Shown piece after piece: positions 12,901-22,893 of a DNA stretch of 64,000 nt. Every line of letters starts with the position of its first letter. Positions within the stretch are counted from its first letter, which is position 1. Under the pieces are notes generated by a model, which was not told the origin of the DNA, searched no databases, and saw only the letters and a program-made list of their open reading frames with translations. The DNA is from Cryptomeria japonica (Eukaryota > Streptophyta > Pinopsida > Cupressales > Cupressaceae), in contig NC_081410.1 of NCBI RefSeq assembly GCF_030272615.1, forward strand, positions 508,237,942-508,301,941, written 5' to 3'. A program made the translations under genes and the position numbers.

Positions 12901-12960
12901 TGACAGAGTGCACCTTGAATATAATAATCATAATAATATATAATAGCAATGCAAAGACAC
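9915..12960. other. AT-rich intergenic region without a supported gene
   Basis: Three kilobases of AT-rich DNA with only short chance frames. The longest, 12263-12481 plus (72 aa), has two Cys pairs but no family resemblance and is not called. The only structure noticed is the local duplication at 11858-12054. The part next to 12961 should contain the 3' untranslated region of the P450 on the minus strand, but no clear polyadenylation signal was identified. Confidence 0.7.
11858..12054. repeat. two-copy tandem duplication of about 100 bp
   Basis: The segment 11858-11954 ('aatatccacaagaaacttg'...) is repeated at 11961-12054 with small indels in an A/T run. Both copies contain 'gcatcaattattcatgaag'. 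It is noncoding. Confidence 0.9.
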
Positions 12961-14611
12961 CTATCGGACAGCGCTCTCTTGAATAGGGTATTCACCTGTT
13001 AGCCTCCTCGAAGGGCGGGCAAACAGTGGATTTTTTCTGGGAACAGTTAATCCGAACACTTCCGCCACATCGACCTCGCCCTCCACAGTCCAATCAAAGC
13101 AGTGAAGAAGCTGAGCAAGTGTCAATTCCACAACAGAAAGACCCATGGAAACTCCAGGGCATCCTCTTCTTCCTGTTCCGAACGGCAGCAAATCGAAGTC
13201 CTGACCTCTCACATCCTTATTACACCCCATGAACCGCTCGGGCTTGAACAGATGAGCATCTTTCCAAACGTTTTCATCCCTTCCCATCGCCCACACATTC
13301 ACATATAGCCGTGTCTTTGGCGGAATGAAATATCCCCCCAACCTGCACCCTTCCATCGACTCGTGGGGAAGGAGCAGAGGAAATGGCGGATGAAGTCGAA
13401 AGGTTTCTTTCACGACGCACTGCAAGTAGTCGAAGTTTCTGACGTCGCTCTCATTTACTTTCCGATCTGTACCCACTACTGACTCGATCTCTTGCTGTGC
13501 CAGTGCCAGCATTGCAGGATTCCTTAGCAGCTCACTCATTGCCCATTCTACTGTTGTCGACGATGTTTCGATTCCCGCAGCCAACATGTCCTGCACAATT
13601 TTCTTTCTCTTCTTGATTAACTACACACCTTATATGGTGACACTGGCAAACAGAATAGAAAACTTAGAAGCAGAATCCTATTTTTAAACTTACAAAGATG
13701 ATTGCTTTGATGTCGACTCGAGAAATTGTTTGGCCCTCCTTCTCGTCCATGTCGAGCAACACGTCTACCATATCTTTAACGCGATCTTCATCCTTCAGTT
13801 TTCCTTCTCCCAATCTACAACCAATATGTTGGTCGATTACTTTCTCAGCAAATCCATCGAATGTTTTGTGAACGGCCTGCATGCGACGACGAATTCCTTG
13901 CAAGTCGAGCCAGTCAAGGTAAGGAATGAAATCGCTAACATTGAATGCACCTGCCACAGCAAATATCTCGTCAATCATTTGTTTGAAGCCATGCCCTTCG
14001 CTCAATTCGTTGTCGGAATACGTTCTGCTGGCAAATATTCTGCAAGTAATATTTTGAGTGAGAGAAGAGAGCCTCTTCTTCACATCCACACACTTCGCTC
14101 CTGCCCCGCTTTCCTCCCAGATGGAACCGATCATGGCGGACAGCTCTTCCTCTCTCACGAATCTGAAAGAATTGATTCTCTTCATTGTAAGCAGCTCCAC
14201 TGTGCACAGCTTTCTTATCTGCCTCCAGTACACTCCATAGGGGCTATACGCCACGTCTTTATGGTCATAGCTTACGTATTTCCCGAATGCGCAGTTTGGT
14301 CTGGTTGCAAAAACCAAATCATGCGTTTTGAGGAACTCTTTTGCCATAGCAGGAGAAGAGATCACAACAGTGGGGACGGATCCCAGGCGAAGGAACACAA
14401 TGGATCCGTATCTCTTTGCCAGCGCCGCGAGAGACTGGTGAGGAAGGGTTCCCAAGAGATGGAGACTTCCTATGATAGGCCATGGACGTGGTCCTGGAGG
14501 CAGTTTCAGTCTACTGCCATCCCTCCTGAGATTATAGAGGAAGCAGGAGAAGAAGAAAATCCCAAGTCCAATAGTCACGGCCAAATTCTGGAAGCAAATC
14601 AGTGGTTCCAT
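12961..14611 (-). CDS. cytochrome P450 monooxygenase, CYP71 clan (CYP750/CYP736-like), two exons
   Basis: Exon 1 is 14611-13694 and exon 2 is 13590-12961, joined across a 103-bp phase-0 GT-AG intron (donor GTAAGT, acceptor TTGTGCAG). Together they give 515 residues, the usual length for a microsomal plant P450. An N-terminal membrane anchor (about residues 10-27) is followed by the PPGPRP hinge (38-43), I-helix AGIETS (311-316), KETFR with the E-R pair at 368 and 371, PERF (423-426) and the heme loop PFGTGRRGCPG (442-452, ligand Cys 450). All key residues are present and no stop occurs. The enzyme should sit on the ER facing the cytosol and use NADPH-P450 reductase to oxidise a small hydrophobic metabolite. 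The substrate cannot be told from sequence. ATG 14611 was chosen because the frame extends upstream only to a GTG at 14740 with no further ATG. The family is A-type. CYP750 or CYP736 is my best guess. Confidence 0.95.
13591..13693 (-). other. intron of the P450 gene
   Basis: A 103-bp intron in phase 0 between ...AIIF and DMLAAG..., with GTAAGT donor and GCAG acceptor. This position just before the I-helix is the conserved intron of A-type plant P450 genes. Confidence 0.93.
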
Positions 14612-14737
14612 GCTGCCTTGAGAAAAGGGAAGACCTGGAGGGATGAGTGAAGGGAAACTCGTCACCCAAGCCTTTTGAACATAAGCGAGGAGGATTATTG
14701 GCCTGCACCGACCACAGCCGGCAAATACTGTCCTGAG

Positions 14738-14970
14738 CACTTAGGATTTGTCGTCTATGTGACCACCACAATAAAATATCTTAAATTACATGTGACTCGT
14801 GGTTCGCATGTACGGTACCCATTATTTGATATTAATAATTGATATTAATATATAGCAATTATTTGAACTTCGTTTAATTACCCATTAATATCCTTAAAAA
14901 TAATTAGCGTATATATTTAATAATTTATATATAACATGCGAAGAGAATATTATTCGAAATGTCAATATCT
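14738..14970 (-). promoter_or_regulatory. P450 upstream region, copy 1 of a duplicated 233-bp block
   Basis: This block begins 127 bp upstream of the P450 ATG and matches 16147-16378 over its whole length ('cacttaggat' through 'gaaatgtcaat'). On the minus strand it contains an AT-rich TATA-like stretch (about 14768-14785, read as TTTAAGATATTTTATTG) at a plausible distance for the P450 promoter. The promoter role is inferred from position. The duplication is directly visible. Confidence 0.65.
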
Positions 14971-16146
14971 GGCATGAGTAGCTTGTCGATTTCTTTGTCC
15001 TTGTATTATTTTTAAACCATATAATCATTAATATTTTTTAAAACTATGTATTCATTAAAATAATATTTTAATATTTAAATAAATATTGTAGTTATCATAA
15101 GTGTAGGGAAATGAGGTTTTCCTGACTATTGTGTTGTCGTCTTTATATGATTTGTATATTTTAAGCTAAAAAAATATTAATAAAGAATATAGATGAAATC
15201 AAAATGTAACTTTCCTAGTATTTGATAATAAACTCTTGTTAATATGCGTTTTTGATAAAAAATTGTAAGCTGAAGGTGGTCTCTTACAGAGGAGTGACAT
15301 GTCGACATAACAAATTGTTTAATGAGTATTTATTGATCGATGAGTTTTAAAAATACATTATGATTCCTTTGTTACGTTTGAAGATTACTAAAGCTAATAA
15401 CTTAGCATGGTTGCTAAGTTATTTCACATCTTCAAATTTGTCTCATAAAACAGTTCCCCATTGACTTTTGTGGCATTACCATCTTTGTGTCCAATTTGTT
15501 AGTTTTTGAAAACCTTTTGTTAAATCATAATCTATTCATAATAGAATGTTTGTGTTTCTTGTAGCTATTCCCTTCAATATCTATTTCACTTTTTAGAAGG
15601 GCATTAGTATCATTTTCACTTTGACCAATCCCAAGGGGAAGGTTAAAGAACTCGAAAAAATAACATGTACAATCTATTTTTTAACCATTACAAAATTGAT
15701 GTCAATGACATAGCCGACAATACAATTTTTTATATCTTTAATGCCACGGGACACATCTCCTGCCAAAATAATGAAATTAATTATGATATTTGTGTTATAA
15801 AAGTTTAATTGGTTATTAGATTTTATTATTAGAGAATTATTTTTAATTTAAAATTGATTTCATAGTTTTAAATTTTTTTAATGTATTGATTATATTTTTA
15901 TTTATTTTTCTATTGTCATAGCATGATGTTTTGTTTCTATTTAAAATGCTTGTTGACATAGTCAATAATAACAAAAAAGTATTTCTATTACAATTGGTGT
16001 TATCATTAATTTAAGACGGTTGTTATTCCTTTTCATATTTATATTATATTATGTATATAAAATGACTTAGAGTTATATTATTCAAAAAATGTTGAGAAAT
16101 ATCAATATATTATAATTACTATAATATAATCAAATTTAGTGGTACC
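14971..16146. other. AT-rich spacer without a gene
   Basis: Very AT-rich DNA between the two copies of the 233-bp block. I searched it by eye on the minus strand for P450 motifs (heme loop, I-helix, PERF) and found none. No other coding signal was seen. Confidence 0.65.
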
Positions 16147-16378
16147 CACTTAGGATCTATCATCTATCTAACTACTAAAATAAAATATCTTAAATTCCAT
16201 GTGATTCATGGTATGCTTGACACTTGTACAGTGCATTGATATTAGCATCAAATGATTAATTTGACTTTGTTTAGATACCCATTAATCTTTAAAAAAATGA
16301 TTAGCATATATATTCAATAATCTATATAGAATATTTCAAAAGATATATTTATTGAAATGTCAATGTCTAACAATAATG
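16147..16378 (-). repeat. second copy of the P450 upstream block
   Basis: Direct-orientation duplicate of 14738-14970, with many point differences but nearly identical length (232 versus 233 bp). Shared islands include 'aataaaatatcttaaatt' and 'acccattaat'. No gene follows it on its downstream (lower-coordinate) side, so it is either the orphan promoter of a lost tandem P450 copy or a dispersed repeat. Confidence 0.85.
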
Positions 16379-16467
16379 CTAGTTCTAAACCTACCCTTAA
16401 CAATAATCGTAATTATAATAATATATTTTCATATATAATAATATATTATATTATTGTAGTACTATAA

Positions 16468-16821
16468 TGCTGGGTACGGTTGTCGTTGCAACAAAAGGTC
16501 GACCTGTCAATGCCCGCTACAACCACCAAACACATAGAATCCATGGGAGGCAGTTAAGCCATGTCACAAACCCACGACTTGTGCTGCATGGATACTAAGG
16601 GCGCACACCTTGCAACAATCCCCCCTCAATGCAAGCAGGGTTTGAACCCATGACCCAACTCTAATACCATTTGTTGGGTACGGTTGTCGTTGCACCAAAA
16701 GGTCAACCCGTCAATGCCTTCTACAACTACCAGACACATAGAATCAAAGGAAGGTCGTTAAGCCATGTTGTAAACTCATCGCTTGTGTTGCATATAGACC
16801 AAGGGTGTACACCTTGCAACA
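16468..16821 (-). mobile_element. TRIM (terminal-repeat retrotransposon in miniature), 354 bp
   Basis: Two 150-bp direct repeats (16468-16617 and 16672-16821) with TG...CA ends flank only 54 bp. On the minus strand that inner piece begins with the primer binding site TGGTATTAGAGTTGG. It then has GGGTTCAAACCC and ends in a purine run GAGGGGGGAT. The perfect target-site duplication TATAA lies at 16463-16467 and 16822-16826. There is no coding capacity, so it depends on enzymes of another element. The same family recurs inside each 9-kb unit on the plus strand. Confidence 0.93.
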
Positions 16822-16920
16822 TATAATATATAGTTATACAAAATATAATATATTTTAGTATTTATATGTTTTTAAAACTATGTACTTGAAAGGGCAATTA
16901 CTGTTTAGTAGAAGCTAGAG

Positions 16921-17175
16921 ATTGGTTGGGTAAAAGTGAAATTTGATGGGGCATATCGAGGCGTTTAAGAGCTAGTTTTGTTGCTCATGATTGGAATGAG
17001 AATATTTTGGCCATCAGAGGTAAGAAATTGGTTGATGGGACAAACAATGAAGCTGAGCTATTGACAACTTTTTAGGTAGTGATAATGCCTCAACGTCTAT
17101 CAATTTCATGTTTACATCTAGATGGGGACTCTCAATTTGTTGTTTGAATTCCATTTTGAAAGGTGAGGCAATAAG
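16921..17175 (+). pseudogene. N-terminal part of a plant-type RNase H domain, interrupted by element X
   Basis: In shifting frames the plus strand reads VKFDGAYRG, then VAHDWNENILAIRGKK, DGTNNEAELL and LDGDSQFVV. These are the landmarks of the RNase H domain that ends many plant LINE elements (first Asp in FDGA, Glu in NNEAEL, Asp in DGDSQ). Stops and frameshifts break it. The frame breaks off at GEAI exactly where element X begins (17176). The rest of the domain (VLREGNYVADVLSKM) appears after the X LTR in each repeat unit. It is probably the 3' end of a 5'-truncated LINE. A stand-alone RNase H gene is the alternative. Confidence 0.75.
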
Positions 17176-17699
17176 TGTCAGAATTTGTGAAATGTGAATC
17201 CCACAAGCCCAATTCTCTTCTAATAGAATACTTGTCACACAATAAGAGAGAGTTGAATAACAAAGAGAATTGAAGACAATTAACAACAATTGAATGCATT
17301 TCTTTGAAAAGGCTTATTGCTTATTACTTATTGCTTAATTACGAAGAAGGATATGACATCCTTATAAAGAAATCTACTCTAAAGATAAAAACCCTAAATG
17401 GTGGACTCTACAAGATAGATTGAGAGTTAAAATAGAATGCATGAATCAATCATGTATGCACAAAAAGCATAATAGACTAATTAATGCATGAAACTCTCAC
17501 AAATCTAAACATAGTTTGTTTTTCCTAGTTCGCATTATGCATGGAGATAAATATTAATTAATTATTCATAATTTTAATTAGTTAACTAACTAATAAATGA
17601 CAATAATTAATTAGTAACTAAGGCATCAATTATTTAGTGTATTAATATAACTAAGTGAATAATTAATATATAAATTATTTACGCCAACACCCCAACTGA
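17176..17699 (-). repeat. 3' LTR of element X
   Basis: Plus-strand ends TGTCAGAATTTGTG and TTTACGCCAACA. This copy is clearly more diverged than the X LTRs inside the array. Preceded by ataag, the likely target-site duplication. The matching right-hand copy is not cleanly preserved. Confidence 0.85.
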
Positions 17700-19189
17700 A
17701 TGCACAATTGGGAGAGAGGCAAAGATGTAGGAAAAAACATGCAAAGATGAATGCAAGATGGGTCCCGACCTAAAGCCTGATGAGGTACCCATGAACAAAC
17801 ATGAAAGTTTATCATAAATGGAGAAAAGGATAAAACCCTAAATGGGAACAAAACTCCTCTCCAAAAGAGAAACAAAAGACAAGCATGAAGAAACATGAAG
17901 CATGAAGAAACTGTAAATGTTGTCATAGTAAGATTGATATGATGCTGAAAATCTAAGCTCCAGAAATAGGAATGCAAGAGTGTTAATATCGTAAGTGTTC
18001 CATCTCACAAACTGCATGGGTAAATGGCTGCGTTGCATCTCCTAGTACATAGCTAACTCCAACACGAGACCAAGGAAGCATTAGCACAATTAGTAGAAAC
18101 CCCCCCATAATGTTGACAAGGGAGACGTATGATAGTTACTAAGAATCTGAATTCTATTATCCATGAAGCTAAAATAATTGAGATATGTGACAAGAAAGAT
18201 GGAGCTCGGATCACAAGAGGGAAGAATAGGGCCAGAAAGTCACTTATTACTTTGGAATGAAGAGACAATGGGCTGGAAATATATTTGCAAAAATGGACCT
18301 AAGATCTGGATAGAGCTCTAAATCACCTTTCATACAATATCTCATTTGCAAAAAATGAAGTCTAGATGCACAAGATATGCCCCTGGGAGTGCAAACTACA
18401 ACTTGTGACATCAAATGGTAAAAATATTATGAAATTAAAAAAATAGAAAAATATACCTCCACATGTGATTAAGGCTTGAAAAGATCTTTTCAATGATATA
18501 TGGTTTGCATGATTTCGACTCTGTATGCTCAAGTTATGAGAAAAACACCAACTCCCTACTTTCAGGGCACAAAGAGGGTCCAAAGGGCCCATGCATGGTG
18601 GTCCTTACCACTGACATCAGCATGACATCATGCTAATAACCGCATTGAGACAAGGTACTTTTGTTGTAGAAGGTTTGACTTTTTATTTTTAATTAAAAAA
18701 ACTTCTTGTAACATGCACCCACTAACTTTTTTTTTGGAAAAAAAAATTAAAAACCCAGTAATCAAAATTTTTTTTTACTAGCCACTTGTTTTATTTTTGA
18801 AAATATTTATTGATGCAAATGCAAGTACGAATATATGGATTCTTGTGCCTCGTAAAGCATACCAATAAAAAATCATGCCCGAAATGCTCCTTCCACTAAA
18901 AATAGGCAAATTATATATAAAAATGGATGGAATCAACCTTGTAAATTGAAACATGAGGCCATTTTGGGCCCAAAAAGCTTTGAATTTTTAGGTACCCTCT
19001 GGAATAGAGAAAAACCTCAAACTTTGAACCCTTGCAAAATAGATTCTGTATATCAGATATCATCGAAACAAAAGGTGATCCTGACTTTCTCGAGCCTTTT
19101 GGAACTGATGGTGAGCTCCAAATAAACCCAAGGTGAAAATTTGTTGTGTAAACGCAAATAATCTCCCAAAAAGAAAACATTAATCTTTA
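17700..19189 (-). other. internal noncoding region of element X
   Basis: About 1.5 kb with only short chance frames (such as 17977-17675 minus, 100 aa, Phe/Leu/Ser-rich, no family resemblance). No protease, integrase or reverse transcriptase motif was found on either strand. The last 130 bp (19082-19209) are repeated at the start of every 9-kb unit. Confidence 0.65.
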
Positions 19190-19209
19190 GATCTAGAGCT
19201 CTAATACCA

Positions 19210-19656
19210 TGTTAGAATTTGTGAAACGCAAATTCAACAAGCCCAATTATCTTCTGATAGAATACCTGTCACACAATAAGAGACAATTGAACAACAAAGA
19301 GAATTGAAGAAAATTAACAATAATTGAATATATTGCTTTGAAATTGCTTATTGCTTATTGATTAATTACAAAGAAGGATATGACATCCTTATAAATAAAT
19401 CTAACTCTAAAGATAGAAACCCTAAATGATATATGCACAAAAAGAATAATAGACTAATTAATGCATGACACTCTTGAAAATCTAAACATAGTTTGCTTTT
19501 CCTAGTTTGCATTATGCATGGAGATAAACATTAATTAATTATTTGTAATTAATTAATTAACTAACTAATAAATGTTGATAATTAATTACTAACTAAGGCA
19601 TCAATTATTTATTGACTTAATATAATTAAGTAAATAATTAATATATAAATTATTGA
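19210..19656 (-). repeat. X LTR, unit 1 (truncated 5' LTR)
   Basis: Starts TGTTAGAATTTGTG directly after the primer binding site. It loses its last bases and the following RNase H tail at a junction 'attattgagcttgggggg' near 19656. The deletion is about 0.27 kb relative to units 2-4. The word 'attattgagct' also occurs inside the MEEN frame, so a short homology may have mediated the deletion. Confidence 0.85.
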
Positions 19657-20237
19657 GCTTGGGGGGACTCTATCAAGAAACAACTTTCCTTTTTCGACAA
19701 GATCTTAGAGAAATGGCTTGGGGGGATTTTCAAGTTCAACGACCACTATTTCCTACAGATTATTGAGCTATTTCTTGGCAAGGACTATTTGCACTCTAAA
19801 TTTCACTATAAAACAAATACCAACATCATCTCAATGATGGTGGCTTGGGGGTTGGTTTTTGAGTCTAGGGAGGAGGTGGTGTGGGTGGCGAATGCATGTC
19901 TTTCATATCATTCCTTATGCAGGCTAAAATATATCATGGCACACATGATGGTGGGGAAGGGTACACGTTGCTCTTTTGGTGAAGGAATAATGTCAAATAG
20001 TGTGGAAGCCGAATTTTTCCCCTTCATTCATTGGAATGATGGTGCCGAAAGAGAGACAAGGATGAAGGAGGCAAGCTTGGTGTTGGAAACTCTCAAGGAT
20101 TTTATTCGGGAGAGATAAGTCGAGGAAAGAAAAGAAGAAGAGTGTAGAACAAAAACCTATTTTTGGCCATGAAGATTGTTGGGTTAACAACCCAAGCAAG
20201 AAGAAAAAACAAAAAATAAAATTTGCTCTTCTGTAAT
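19657..20237 (+). pseudogene. MEEN-A ORF remnant, unit 1
   Basis: Same reading frame as the other MEEN copies but lacking the first 15 or so codons and the ATG, because of the deletion that removed the RNase H tail. It reads through KFHYKTNTNIISMMVAWGL and WVANACLSYHSLCRL and stops at TAA 20116-20118. A deletion in the Lys/Arg-rich part puts the C-terminal piece in another frame. No known domain is recognised. Confidence 0.6.
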
Positions 20238-20646
20238 TGTAAGAATTTGTCAAATATAGCCAAGATCTAGAGCATAATTAATAGCACAAATAAGAGAGAC
20301 AAGATATTGACAAGAACAAATTATATTATCATCAAGATGCAAAATATGACCAGTTGAATAAACCATACAATGAAGATGAGCTTTCTTATAAAGGCAAGGC
20401 CATATGGTAATGTGAGCACACAAACATGAAATGTGACCTGATGACAAACAAGGGTAGGTAAGGGTGGGTAGGAGAAATAATAAAATATTTCACAAGAGGT
20501 GGATAACCCATCATAGGTGGAATTTATCCTACAAGAAACTTCCATGTGTGCACACTTCCCTAAGTTTCTCATAGACAAACTATGATGAGATGCATTTTGC
20601 TTAGTCAACTCAAGTAAAGCATAATTATTAGACATAATTTACGTCA
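20238..20646 (-). repeat. Y copia 3' LTR, unit 1 block A
   Basis: About 409 bp with TG...CA ends (TGTAAGAATTTGTC to TTTACGTCA). On the minus strand it is preceded by the purine tract AAGGGGGCTAT, which marks it as the 3' LTR of the copia element Y. Confidence 0.85.
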
Positions 20647-22363
20647 ATAGCCCCCTTAAGTACAACTTAGGGGAATGTACACTCAAACTAACAATGTAAT
20701 ATGGGTCCTAGCTACTAGGCTATGATAGGTAGCCATGTACAAATGCAAATGAAATCAAAGAAATGTAGTGCAATCTCTCACAAACGGAGAAAGGGAGAAA
20801 ACCCAATGGGAAAAAACTTCCCCCAAAAGAGAGATAAAAATATAAAAGAACTCTCAAAGAAGAAGGAAAAAACCTCAAGAGAGGAAAAAGCCCCCTCGCA
20901 TAAGGGATGGAGATAAAGTTAGTTAACCCCCTTTGATGAAATATCTTACACTACCAAGAGATCTCTCAACTGATGAAACTTATTCTCAGTGAAGGGTTTG
21001 GTGAAAATGTCTGCAACCTTTTCTCCCATAGGACAATACTACAAATCTATTGCAAGGTGTATGCCCTTGGTCTCTTTGTGTTATGTAGTACAACGTTGGG
21101 GTTTGCGACATGGCCTAATCATCTCCTATGGATTCTATAAGTCTAGTTGTTGTATCAGGCATTAACAGGTCAATATTTTGGTGCAACAACAACCACACTT
21201 GTAACAAGTGGTATTGTATCTTGGTCACAAGTTCAAACCCCTCACTTGTGCTGGGGGGATTGTTGCAAGGCGTGTGCCCTTGGTCTTCTTGTGTTATGCA
21301 GTGCAACGCTCGGGTTTGTTACATGACTTAACCGCCTCCTAAGGCTTCAACATCTAGTGGTTGTATCAGGAATTAACAAGTCAATCTTTTTGTGCATAGG
21401 CAACCACACTTATAACAAAATCAATGACCTTCTCCTGAATCAACTCCCTAGTGTAGTGCATGTAGATCTCGTTATGTTTGTTCCAGTAATTTTGGAATGA
21501 GTTCTTTGAGATCTGAATGGCACTTTGATTGTCGTAATGAAGAATTGTAGGTCATGTAGTTGTGAACCCAAACTCTGTCAGAATAAGTTGAAGCCAAATA
21601 GCATCAGTAGCTCTGTTAACAGCCCCTCGATGCTTAGCCTCAATTGATGAAAGTGAAATTACATGTTGCTTCTTGCTGTACCAACAAATCAGGCCTGAAA
21701 CAAGATGGAAGTTTTAACCTAAAGTGGACTTACGATCATCAAGATCACCAACCCAATCTGAGTCTATGTAACCAGGTAGGTGAAGTCATGTGCCTACTGT
21801 ATAGTGAATCTCGTAGTGATTTGTACCCTATATATAGTGCAAGATGCGTTTGGTGGCATTCCAATGAAGCTCATGTGGTTCCTACATAAAGCATGAAATC
21901 ATGCCGACCAAAAAGGAAATATCAGAGCATGTTTGATTCAAGTGGATGGGACTCCCAACAAGCTGACAATATAATGTGGCATCAAGTTGAGTAAAACACT
22001 TAGCCTCAAGCTTGACTCCTAATAGAAAGGGAGTTGGAACAAGCTTATAATCAACCACTTGGAACCATCCAAGAATACCGAGAGCATACTTAGGCTACAA
22101 AAGTGTAATCCCAGAAGGTAATTGTGAAATCTCTATCTCAAGGAACTAGTGCAAAAGGCCTAAGTCAACCATGGAAAACGTGATCATGCAAAATAGATTT
22201 GACACTACTAATGATGGATGAGGTTCTCGCTATAATGATCATCATCAACATAGAGAACAAGTATCAAGTGAGAGTCATCCTATTGCAAAATGTAGACATT
22301 CAGATCAGAATGACTCCTGGTGAATCCCACAGAGAAGTAAGGAATCCATCTTGGCATACCAAG
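20647..22363 (-). pseudogene. Y copia pol 3' part (RT end and RNase H), unit 1 block A
   Basis: Minus-strand frames with many stops show the end of a Ty1/copia polyprotein. The RT catalytic box LYVDD is at 22241-22252. RNase H follows with DSDWVGD (DSDW at 21753-21764), KSTLG, WYSKKQ, LSSIEAKHRG, ILHYDNQSAIQISK and then VADIFTKPFTENKF. The domain is split by a TRIM at 21048-21417 with duplication aaatc. Upstream pol (RT N-terminus, integrase, protease, gag) is missing: the sequence jumps at 22364 into an X LTR fragment, sharing the word 'ccaagccct'. It cannot be functional. Confidence 0.88.
21048..21417 (+). mobile_element. TRIM inside Y pol, unit 1
   Basis: LTRs 21048-21206 and 21261-21417 flank 54 bp that start with primer-binding-like TGGTATTGTATCTTGG, include GTTCAAACCCC and end in the purine run GGGGGGAT. 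Target-site duplication AAATC is perfect (21043-21047 and 21418-21422). It interrupts the copia RNase H coding sequence. Same family as 16468-16821 but on the opposite strand. Confidence 0.93.
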
Positions 22364-22608
22364 CCCTAAATGATGTATGGACAAAAAGAATAATAGACTA
22401 ATTAATGCATGAAACTCTTGAAAATCTAAACATAGTTTGCTTTTCCTAGTTTGCATTATGCATGGAGATAAACATCAATTAATTATTTGTAATTAATTAA
22501 TTAACTAACTAATAAATGTTGATAATTAATTACTAACTAAGGCATCGATTATTTAGTTACTTAATATAATTAAGTAAATAATTAATATATAACTTATTTA
22601 CTCCGACA
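22364..22608 (-). repeat. X LTR fragment, unit 1 block B
   Basis: Matches the right-hand half of the X LTR, from 'ccctaaatgat' to 'ctccgaca'. It is fused to Y pol at a short shared word. Confidence 0.85.
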
Positions 22609-22782
22609 ACAACTTGGAAAATTAATAAATTTATCCAAGTAATTAGGAAGGAATTGGAATTTTTTGATTCCTTTAAAATCTCTCATGTATTGAGAGAAGG
22701 CAATTATGTGGCTGATGTACTTTCTAAAATGGACACATCATTGCACAAAGTGGGAGGGGATGTAGTGTGGGAGGACTTCTGA
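22609..22782 (+). pseudogene. RNase H C-terminal tail, unit 1 block B
   Basis: A 58-codon open segment (including TGA) reading ISHVLREGNYVADVLSKM. This is the C-terminal motif of plant LINE-type RNase H (the H/EGN-x-x-AD-x-L signature). It directly follows the X LTR and completes the domain whose first part is at 16921-17175. Confidence 0.75.
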
Positions 22783-22893
22783 GATGTCAATTTGGTCGAA
22801 GGGTAACCAGTGTATCGCGAAATGTGCGAGATTCAATGCCCATTAAGGATGATTGTGATAGGTTGATGCTCGAGAGATCTACAACTAAGTGAG

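Larger units (their letters stand above)
17176..19656 (-). mobile_element. element X: non-autonomous copia-like LTR element
   Basis: A 524-bp LTR (17176-17699) and a truncated partner (19210-19656) enclose about 1.5 kb without recognisable proteins. On the minus strand the order is 5' LTR, primer binding site TGGTATTAGAGC (19198-19209), internal region, purine run GTTGGGG (17700-17706), 3' LTR. The internal 3' part resembles the region before the LTR of copia element Y, for example a short motif around 'gagaaa..gga.aaaaccc', so X may be a deletion derivative of a Y relative. Its right LTR is cut off at a junction inside the first 9-kb unit. The element interrupts the RNase H fragment. Confidence 0.8.

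Noticed and set aside
13730-14650. 306-aa plus-strand ORF antisense to the P450
   Set aside because: It overlaps P450 exon 1 on the opposite strand and has no recognisable domain. The minus-strand frame has every P450 motif and a proper intron.
14612-14740. N-terminal extension of the P450 to 14740
   Set aside because: It starts with GTG, and the added 43 residues do not resemble a P450 N-terminus. ATG 14611 gives a standard membrane anchor.
21207-21260. tRNA-like gene inside the TRIM (GGTTCAAACCC box)
   Set aside because: The segment is only 54 bp, starts with a primer binding site and cannot fold as a complete tRNA. The LTR and target duplications explain it as a TRIM interior.
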